From NCBI GenBank assembly GCA_964609305.1, contig CAZSRK010000068.1, forward strand, positions 1 through 11,110: a DNA stretch of 11,110 nucleotides, in the 5' to 3' direction. A model generated the notes under the pieces. The model saw only the letters and a program-made list of their open reading frames with translations. It did no database searches and was not told where the DNA came from. Numbering within the stretch: position 1 is the stretch's first letter; each line of letters begins with the position of its first letter. Source of the DNA: CAKSXP01 sp964609305. Its GTDB lineage: Bacteria > Bacillota > Clostridia > Oscillospirales > Oscillospiraceae. Positions 6,803-11,110 of this stretch are shown piece by piece. A program made the translations under genes and the position numbers.

Positions 6803-6831
6803 ATTCTACTATTCCGCCGTTATCTAGTCAA
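6803..6831 (-). promoter_or_regulatory. Sigma-A promoter of guaB
   Basis: On the minus strand, TTGACT (6831-6826), a 17-bp spacer and TAGAAT (6808-6803). The -35 box contains the TGA stop codon of the upstream thioesterase gene (6830-6828). The predicted start is near 6796. No terminator separates the two genes, so read-through from the glycosylase-thioesterase unit is also possible. Confidence 0.82.
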
Positions 6832-7559
6832 CAGTCAATATCTCTAAATCTTCCCTCTGATGAAAAAGATATGACGCCATCCTTCCGTATCCCCTGTATA
6901 ACAAAACCGTCCGAGCCGCTTCGCCCACGCAGGGAAAGTACGGTCTCGGGAGGGCATTCTGCGCTGTAATCTATCTGAAGTTCCTGGCACAGCTTCGGCC
7001 CGTCCTTCCAATATCCGAGCGCCTCACAGACTACATCAGCGTATGAAGGCCCTGAGAGGTGTCCATTCATATCACAATCGCCGTATTTGACAACGTCATG
7101 TCCCAGCAAAGGAAGTTCTTCCCTTATTCGGATACGCTTGAGCGTACGGCCCTCATCCGGCATTGGCGCTTCGGAAAACAATTCCTCCACGGTCTTGGTC
7201 CTCAGAATATGCCTTGTCTGTTTCTCAACGGCCATAGAGGCCATGGTCGACAGCGCCGCAAGTTCCCCCGCCGCATTCGTAAAACGTATCACACGGGTAT
7301 AGGTACCTCCGGAAATGAAACGGGAAGATACCTCGGCAAATATCGTCTCCCCTCCGCGCACTGTCAGGTACTGCTCATATCTGAGCCGGGCGAGTATCCA
7401 CACGGCGCCGATCAACTTCTCCATACGATCGAATGAGACGCCCTCGTAGTCCGATTGCCGCGAGACGGCATCTATCGCTATGCGGAGCATCGTTTTGGGC
7501 TTTACATTGTCAAATCTGTCCGTCTCAAGTGAACGGATCTTATATTCGTACCGTGCCAT
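6828..7559 (-). CDS. Acyl-ACP thioesterase
   Basis: A 243-residue double hot-dog protein of the acyl-ACP thioesterase family (relatives of plant FatA/FatB). It hydrolyses acyl-ACP to free fatty acid in the cytosol. The N-terminal hot-dog domain carries SFDRMEKLIGAVWILARLRYE (about 42-62), the family helix, and GGETI (69-73). The second domain begins near 150 and holds YGDCDMNGHLS (159-169), whose Asn165 and His167 match the catalytic Asn/His. The residues after the His are S-G-P rather than the commoner N-N, which may alter the active-site wall. Its start lies 3 nt from the end of the upstream glycosylase gene, with GGAGG 10 nt before the ATG, so the two are co-transcribed. Chain-length preference cannot be read from the sequence. 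Confidence 0.88.
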   Translation of the reverse strand: MARYEYKIRSLETDRFDNVKPKTMLRIAIDAVSRQSDYEGVSFDRMEKLIGAVWILARLRYEQYLTVRGGETIFAEVSSRFISGGTYTRVIRFTNAAGELAALSTMASMAVEKQTRHILRTKTVEELFSEAPMPDEGRTLKRIRIREELPLLGHDVVKYGDCDMNGHLSGPSYADVVCEALGYWKDGPKLCQELQIDYSAECPPETVLSLRGRSGSDGFVIQGIRKDGVISFSSEGRFRDIDC

Positions 7560-7562
7560 TGA

Positions 7563-8387
7563 TCAATTTCCTCCGGAACGTGCGTAATAGAATATGTACT
7601 GCTGAGCAAGGCCAGCGTTTTCGCCCAGTACGGCAGGGTCGAAATCAGGCGGAAAATGCTCCTTGAGCGCGCGTTTCATCCATGTATCTATCGGAAACCC
7701 GCTCATCTGGTGCAGCCCGTACAGGGCCACGCAGTTTGCCACTTTGGGTCCGACTCCATCAAGGGTCCTGAGCTTAGCTACCGCATCGTCAAAGCTCATG
7801 CCTGCCAGCGCATCGAGATCCATCTCCCCGTCAGCTACGCTCCGTGCCGCTGAAATTATATATGGCGCGCGGTATCCGCAGCGAAGCGGCACCAGATCCT
7901 CGACAGCCAGTTCTGCCAACCTTTCCGCAGATGGAAAAGTATACAGTGTCTGTCCGCAAAAATCAACGGGCTCTCCAAAGCAGCGGCAGAGCGTCTCGAC
8001 TATTTTCTTTATGCGCGGGATGTTGTTGCACTGTGAGATAATAAACGAACACAGCGCCTCCCATGGCTCCTGTCTCAGTATCCTTATCCCACGGCCAAAT
8101 TCGGAACATTTCCTGAGATAATCGCCCGCATCGAACGACAGCCTCGCGCTTTCATAGTCGAAGCCTAAATCAAAATACTCCCGCCACATATCAATTCTGT
8201 CCGGGTCAGACACGGCAAAATACACGTCGTCGCCACGTTTTACAAGTTTTGCTGCGCCTTCCCTGACAACACCGGTGTAAGCACCGTCTTCATCCATGTT
8301 CCAGCGAAAGCACTGGCCACATTCAAAAGTTTTTACGGCGTCAAGCTCATCAGCCGACGCCATATAAATCATATCATTTTTATCCAT
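7563..8387 (-). CDS. ogg: 8-oxoguanine DNA glycosylase/lyase, OGG1 family
   Basis: A 274-residue base-excision repair enzyme that removes 8-oxoguanine opposite C and nicks the abasic site. The N-terminal domain has GQCFRW (24-29), matching GQSFRW of human OGG1. The HhH-GPD domain has FIISQCNNIPRIKKIV (115-130), then the hairpin LDGVGPKVANC with catalytic Lys215, then FPIDTW with Asp234. These correspond to Lys249 and Asp268 of the human enzyme. The best ribosome binding signal (GGAAAG) is about 13 nt upstream of the ATG at 8387, somewhat far; starts at Met6 or Met9 are possible. It is the first gene of a unit with the thioesterase. Its promoter is crossed with that of the divergent plus-strand gene at 8478. 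Confidence 0.93.
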   Translation of the reverse strand: MDKNDMIYMASADELDAVKTFECGQCFRWNMDEDGAYTGVVREGAAKLVKRGDDVYFAVSDPDRIDMWREYFDLGFDYESARLSFDAGDYLRKCSEFGRGIRILRQEPWEALCSFIISQCNNIPRIKKIVETLCRCFGEPVDFCGQTLYTFPSAERLAELAVEDLVPLRCGYRAPYIISAARSVADGEMDLDALAGMSFDDAVAKLRTLDGVGPKVANCVALYGLHQMSGFPIDTWMKRALKEHFPPDFDPAVLGENAGLAQQYIFYYARSGGN

Positions 8388-8390
8388 AGC

Positions 8391-8419
8391 TTGATAATAT
8401 CTTTCCGCAAATATATAAT
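8391..8419 (+). promoter_or_regulatory. Sigma-A promoter of the plus-strand twin-CxxC/CxxH gene
   Basis: TTGATA (8391-8396), a 17-bp spacer and a perfect TATAAT (8414-8419), with a predicted start near 8426. It lies on the glycosylase side of the intergenic region, so its transcript runs through the opposing minus-strand promoter before reaching the ATG at 8478. Confidence 0.78.
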
Positions 8420-8420
8420 T

Positions 8421-8448
8421 ATTTCGATTTTGTTATTATAATCGAAAT
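8421..8448. promoter_or_regulatory. Perfect 9-bp inverted repeat between crossed promoters, candidate operator
   Basis: ATTTCGATT (8421-8429) and AATCGAAAT (8440-8448) are exact inverted copies separated by 10 bp, about two helical turns centre to centre. The left arm covers both predicted transcription starts and the right arm touches the minus-strand -10 box. This suits a dimeric repressor or switch protein. Which regulator binds is unknown. Confidence 0.55.
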
Positions 8449-8463
8449 ACGGTGCTTTTTCAA
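8435..8463 (-). promoter_or_regulatory. Sigma-A promoter of the glycosylase-thioesterase unit
   Basis: On the minus strand, TTGAAA (8463-8458), a 17-bp spacer and a perfect TATAAT (8440-8435), with a predicted start near 8428. The -35 box lies within the leader of the plus-strand gene, directly before its GGAGG ribosome binding site. Confidence 0.78.
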
Positions 8464-8477
8464 GGAGGCTTACCCAT

Positions 8478-9176
8478 ATGGGCGAAACAATATATTCAAT
8501 CCCCATCAACGAGACCTTTGACGCTAAATGCGGTTGTCCGCTATGTGCACTCCACTCACAGCAGGAGAAAAGCTCTCTTGAGTATATACTCGGCCCCGCC
8601 ATGATGGAACCAGATATAAGGCTTGAGACCAACAGGCTGGGTTTCTGCGGGCGCCACGGCAATATGCTGCTTGCCATGAAAAACAGGCTGCCTCTGGCGC
8701 TGACGCTTCAGACAAGGCTGCGCGCTGTGCGCGAACTGCTCGCCGCCCCCGGGGAAGGCGGACGCGCGCTTTTCGGGAAAAAATCTGCGCAGGAGGATCC
8801 GTTGTTCTCCTGCGCTGACGATTGCTTTATATGCCGCCGTATTTCGGCTTTTAACGAGCGCATAATCTCAAACACAGTGTACCTGTGGCAGTCAGACACA
8901 GATTTCCGTGAAAAATTCAGTCAGCAGCAGTTTTTCTGCCTCGGCCATGCATCTAGCCTGCTCCGCTGCGCATCTGTAACGTTCTCAAAACAAAAGTACG
9001 TCGATTTCCGAGCGGATGTGACCGAGCTGTGCCTGAGGTATGCCGACGCGCTTGATGCATCCCTGACCGGGTTTATCGACAGCTTTGACCACAAGAACGC
9101 ATCTGTCCCGCTCACAGATAAGCAGCGCCGCTGTGCGGAGGATGCGATTGCTTTCCTGTCGCCCGAAGATGAGTAA
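8478..9176 (+). CDS. Twin CxxC/CxxH zinc-finger-like protein, DUF6062-like
   Basis: A 232-residue soluble protein of unknown function. It begins with ETIYSIPINETFD and GCPLC, followed by EYILGPAMMEPDIRLETN; I recall these features from the DUF6062 family of Clostridia. It carries two similar half-sites: Cys20-x2-Cys23 with Cys57-x2-His60, and Cys116-x2-Cys119 with Cys154-x2-His157. The spacing between half-sites is nearly equal (33 and 34 intervening residues), so an internal duplication forming two zinc-binding modules is likely. Extra cysteines at 18, 112, 164, 185 and 219 are less patterned. No signal peptide or membrane helix. The start is fixed by GGAGG 9 nt before ATG. It is a single-gene unit with its own promoter and terminator, divergent from the DNA glycosylase gene. 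A role in nucleic-acid binding or redox sensing is speculation. Confidence 0.8.
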   Translation: MGETIYSIPINETFDAKCGCPLCALHSQQEKSSLEYILGPAMMEPDIRLETNRLGFCGRHGNMLLAMKNRLPLALTLQTRLRAVRELLAAPGEGGRALFGKKSAQEDPLFSCADDCFICRRISAFNERIISNTVYLWQSDTDFREKFSQQQFFCLGHASSLLRCASVTFSKQKYVDFRADVTELCLRYADALDASLTGFIDSFDHKNASVPLTDKQRRCAEDAIAFLSPEDE

Positions 9177-9183
9177 TAAGCAT

Positions 9184-9214
9184 AAGCCGGAGCGAAAGCT
9201 CCGGTTTAATTTTA
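9184..9214 (+). terminator. Rho-independent terminator, possibly bidirectional
   Basis: Stem AAGCCGGAGC (9184-9193) with GCTCCGGTTT (9198-9207), one G-T pair, a GAAA tetraloop, then AATTTTA. It lies 7 nt past the plus-strand stop codon. On the minus strand it sits directly after the stop of the convergent amidohydrolase gene but is followed only by CTTATGCTTATT, a weak T-tract, so it may serve both genes with unequal efficiency. Confidence 0.8.
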
Positions 9215-10189
9215 TCAGATGAACAGATCTTTTCTGTCACCTTGCAGCGACAGGGCTGTGCCGCTGCAGACAAGCTCCCTCTCGGAAACTGTCAGCGGCT
9301 GACCCGCAAGGAATTCACTGGCTCTTTCGAAGGGCTCCATCGGATAATCCGACCCGAACATGATACGGTCTATGCCGATAACATCGCGGGTACAGCGGAA
9401 GGATGCGGGGTCATAGTTACCGCTGAAAGTAACCCAGATGTTGTGGGTCAGATAGTAGTCGATATCGTGCTTCTTATTCCCGTCAAGACGTCCGTTGCTC
9501 ATGCGTTTCATAACAAAGGGCAGGCCTTCGCCAAGATGACCAAGGACAAATTTTATGTTGGGAAACTCGTCAAAAATACCGACCTGCATCATACGAACCA
9601 ACGTCAGACAGGTGTCCGCAGCATAACCCACACCTCCCCAGAGCGTCGGCCCGATGCCCTGGTATTCATCCATGTTGGGCGCAGTCGGATGTATGTATGT
9701 CACGCACCCCAGCTCATTGGCCTTTTCAAGCACCGGACGGAACATCGGATCATCCAACCGCTCGCGGATATTAAAGTTGGAGTAAACATTCCATCCGAAG
9801 AAACCAAGCTGCTTTATGCAGCGCTCCAGCTCTTCGGCGGCCGCCTCCGGCGCACGCATGGGCAGCGCAGCCCAACCGTACACCCGGCCTTTGTATTTCT
9901 GCGTTATCTCATAGAGTTTATCGTTTGCAAGCCTTGCAAGCTCTACCGCACGCTCAGGCTCGGCAGCCTCAATACCAGCCTGGTGGCTCATGACACAGGC
10001 ATCTATCCCCGCCTTTTCCATATGCTCGAGCCGCTCTTCTATATTATTGAGGCTGAGCACTCTCTGAAGCGGGTCTACCTTGACTCCGCCGACATTTTCG
10101 GATGTGTCCGAATAGCCCTTTATTGTCTCTCCCTTGAGCGCGTATGCCTCCTCAACGGCATAATGGGTTTCAAGATCGATTATCTTCAC
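9215..10189 (-). CDS. Amidohydrolase-2 family metal-dependent hydrolase or decarboxylase
   Basis: A 324-residue TIM-barrel enzyme of the amidohydrolase-related family (PF04909), which includes ACMSD and gamma-resorcylate decarboxylase. Candidate metal ligands are Glu7 and His9 in IIDLETH, His167 in YIHPTAP, and Asp281 in FGSDYP; His218 in LGHLGE is the expected catalytic histidine. The Glu-x-His start, instead of His-x-His, is the pattern of the gamma-resorcylate decarboxylase branch. Non-oxidative decarboxylation of a small aromatic or enol acid is therefore more likely than amide hydrolysis, but the substrate is unknown. The GTG start at 10189 is preferred because AAGGAG lies 6 nt upstream; an ATG at 10231 would fall only a few bases after the transcription start. 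No other catabolic gene is adjacent. It has its own promoter and a candidate operator. Confidence 0.85.
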   Translation of the reverse strand: MKIIDLETHYAVEEAYALKGETIKGYSDTSENVGGVKVDPLQRVLSLNNIEERLEHMEKAGIDACVMSHQAGIEAAEPERAVELARLANDKLYEITQKYKGRVYGWAALPMRAPEAAAEELERCIKQLGFFGWNVYSNFNIRERLDDPMFRPVLEKANELGCVTYIHPTAPNMDEYQGIGPTLWGGVGYAADTCLTLVRMMQVGIFDEFPNIKFVLGHLGEGLPFVMKRMSNGRLDGNKKHDIDYYLTHNIWVTFSGNYDPASFRCTRDVIGIDRIMFGSDYPMEPFERASEFLAGQPLTVSERELVCSGTALSLQGDRKDLFI

Positions 10190-10215
10190 GCTTTTCTCCT
10201 TTCTGTGTCCTTTGT

Positions 10216-10230
10216 TGCAAACAGTTTGCA
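10216..10230. promoter_or_regulatory. Palindrome TGCAAA-CAG-TTTGCA, candidate operator of the amidohydrolase gene
   Basis: A perfect 6-bp inverted repeat with a 3-bp centre. It sits between the predicted transcription start (near 10234) and the ribosome binding site, where a bound repressor would block elongation. The TGCAAA/TTTGCA half-sites resemble LacI-family operators, though those usually have a CG centre. The regulator is unknown. Confidence 0.45.
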
Positions 10231-10240
10231 TATCAAATAT

Positions 10241-10269
10241 ATTTTAACAAATAAGCACACAGGGGTCAA
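10241..10269 (-). promoter_or_regulatory. Sigma-A promoter of the amidohydrolase gene
   Basis: On the minus strand, TTGACC (10269-10264), a 17-bp spacer and TAAAAT (10246-10241). The -35 box begins just 5 bp past the sigK stop codon. No terminator lies between sigK and this promoter, so some sigK read-through is possible. Confidence 0.8.
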
Positions 10270-10273
10270 CTGT

Positions 10274-10972
10274 TTATTTCACATTGTCTTTTTCAAAACA
10301 GTCACGAAGCTTCTCAAGCGCCTTTTTTTCAATACGTGATACATATGAGCGGCTTATGCCGCAGGCGGCGGCGACCTCCCTTTGCGTTTTTGGCCCTCCA
10401 TCGGCAAGGCCGTAACGCATTTCTATCACCGTGGATTCCCTGGCATCCAGTGCAGTGGAAATGTACTGTCTGAGCTCGCGTTCAGTCTCCTCCGCACTTA
10501 TGCTCTCAAGCAGGTCCTCATCCTGGGCCACTACATCCATCAGGCTGAGGTTACCGCCGTCATCGTCGGCATCCAGCGTGTCGGAAAGCGACAGTACCCC
10601 GGCCGACTTTTTCTGTGAGCGAAAATACATGAGTATCTCGTTTTCAATACACTTAGACGCATATGTGGCAAGCTTTACCCCCTTATCCGGCCTATATGTT
10701 GAAACCCCCTTTATGAGACCAATGGTACCGATGGAAATAATATCGTCCTGATCGTCAGTCATCGTATAGTACTTCTTGATGATGTGCGCTACCAGCCTTA
10801 AATTATGTTCAATCAGCTTATTACGCGCTTCCAGATCTCCCGCCATTACCTTTTCTACGCACTCCCGTTCCTCTTCCGGGCTGAGAGGTTTTGGGAAAGA
10901 ACCGGTTCCTGTACCCAGTTTTAGCATCAGGAAAGCGCTGCTCATAAGCAGCATAAACGCGGTTTGCAGCAT
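10274..10972 (-). CDS. sigK: Sporulation sigma factor SigK (pro-sigma-K)
   Basis: A 232-residue sigma-70-type factor that directs late mother-cell transcription during endospore formation. It begins with a hydrophobic pro-sequence (about 2-20, MLQTAFMLLMSSAFLMLKLG), which in Bacillus is removed by the SpoIVFB protease to activate the factor. Then come FPKPLSPEEE, region 2 with ARNKLIEHNLRLVAHIIKKY (49-68), DIISIGTIGLIKGVSTY (77-93) and KLATYASKCIENEILMYFRS (100-119), and region 4 with a helix-turn-helix TQREVAAACGISRSYVSRIEKKAL (196-219). The start at 10972 is chosen because GGGAGG lies 7 nt upstream and the result matches SigK length; the in-frame extension to 11080 is not SigK-like. The gene is continuous, not split by a skin element. 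Region 3 is largely absent, as in sporulation sigma factors. Confidence 0.94.
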   Translation of the reverse strand: MLQTAFMLLMSSAFLMLKLGTGTGSFPKPLSPEEERECVEKVMAGDLEARNKLIEHNLRLVAHIIKKYYTMTDDQDDIISIGTIGLIKGVSTYRPDKGVKLATYASKCIENEILMYFRSQKKSAGVLSLSDTLDADDDGGNLSLMDVVAQDEDLLESISAEETERELRQYISTALDARESTVIEMRYGLADGGPKTQREVAAACGISRSYVSRIEKKALEKLRDCFEKDNVK

Positions 10973-11110
10973 ATTTACGCCTCCCAATAAAGTTTTTCGA
11001 CCCACATGCCCTATAATTCTATTCATTTGCGGCAAGTCAGAATTACTTCTGCCCCTGGTAGTGTCAAGGATTTTTCGCAAATTAGTTTGCAGTCGCTGGA
11101 GTGAATGAAG
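10973..11110 (-). other. sigK upstream region without a clear sigma-A promoter
   Basis: The 138 bp before sigK contain GGGAGG for translation, a TTGACA (11067-11062) and a small palindrome CAGAA-GTAA-TTCTG (about 11052-11039). No acceptable -10 box lies 16-18 bp from the TTGACA. A sporulation (sigma-E-type) promoter would be expected; I could not identify a convincing one. No upstream gene is visible before the window ends. Confidence 0.4.

Noticed and set aside
9242..10339. 365-codon plus-strand ORF opposite the amidohydrolase gene
   Set aside because: Antisense shadow of a gene with an intact metal site; no start signal and no family resemblance.
11039..11067. TTGACA upstream of sigK as a sigma-A promoter
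   Set aside because: The best hexamers at 16-18 bp spacing (TAATTC, AATTCT, ATTCTG) match TATAAT in at most about half their positions.
10973..11080. N-terminal extension of sigK by 36 residues
   Set aside because: It would displace the pro-sequence from the N-terminus and bypass the GGGAGG ribosome binding site used by the start at 10972.

Overview
The window reads as ordinary chromosome from an endospore-forming member of the Clostridia, probably near the Oscillospiraceae. The pointers are a full-length sporulation sigma factor (SigK) with its hydrophobic pro-sequence, Firmicutes-style AGGAGG ribosome binding sites, good sigma-A promoters (TTGnnn-17-TAnAAT), and moderate GC with dense gene packing. 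Placement below class level is inference. I see no tRNA, rRNA, CRISPR array, insertion sequence, prophage or sign of recent transfer.

Layout, left to right. (1) 1-2111, minus strand: mltG (endolytic transglycosylase), then yajC (Sec accessory protein) from its own promoter, closed by a strong terminator at 139-186. (2) 2112-2492: a structured intergenic segment, then a 36-codon plus-strand gene for a very cysteine-rich hydrophobic peptide. Its terminator overlaps the end of the convergent gene fthC. (3) 2471-5215, minus strand: a four-gene overlapping operon, sirtuin > tagA-like glycosyltransferase > tmk > fthC, with a clear promoter. (4) 5240-8387, minus strand: an OGG1-type DNA glycosylase and an acyl-ACP thioesterase as a pair, then guaB with its own promoter (overlapping the thioesterase stop codon) and terminator. 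(5) 8388-9214: a plus-strand gene for a protein with two CxxC/CxxH modules (DUF6062-like). It shares a compact control region with the glycosylase gene, where two crossed promoters flank a perfect palindrome. (6) 9215-10269, minus strand: a metal-dependent amidohydrolase/decarboxylase-type enzyme with its own promoter and a candidate operator. (7) 10274-11110, minus strand: sigK and its leader.

Most genes are housekeeping: envelope (mltG, yajC, tagA), nucleotide and folate metabolism (tmk, guaB, fthC), lipid release (thioesterase), repair (OGG) and NAD-dependent deacetylation (sirtuin). I found no obvious new multi-gene system. The parts most worth a second look are the Cys-rich micropeptide with its structured upstream region, the crossed promoters around the palindrome at 8421-8448, the duplicated zinc-finger-like protein beside them, and the uncharacterised decarboxylase-type amidohydrolase.
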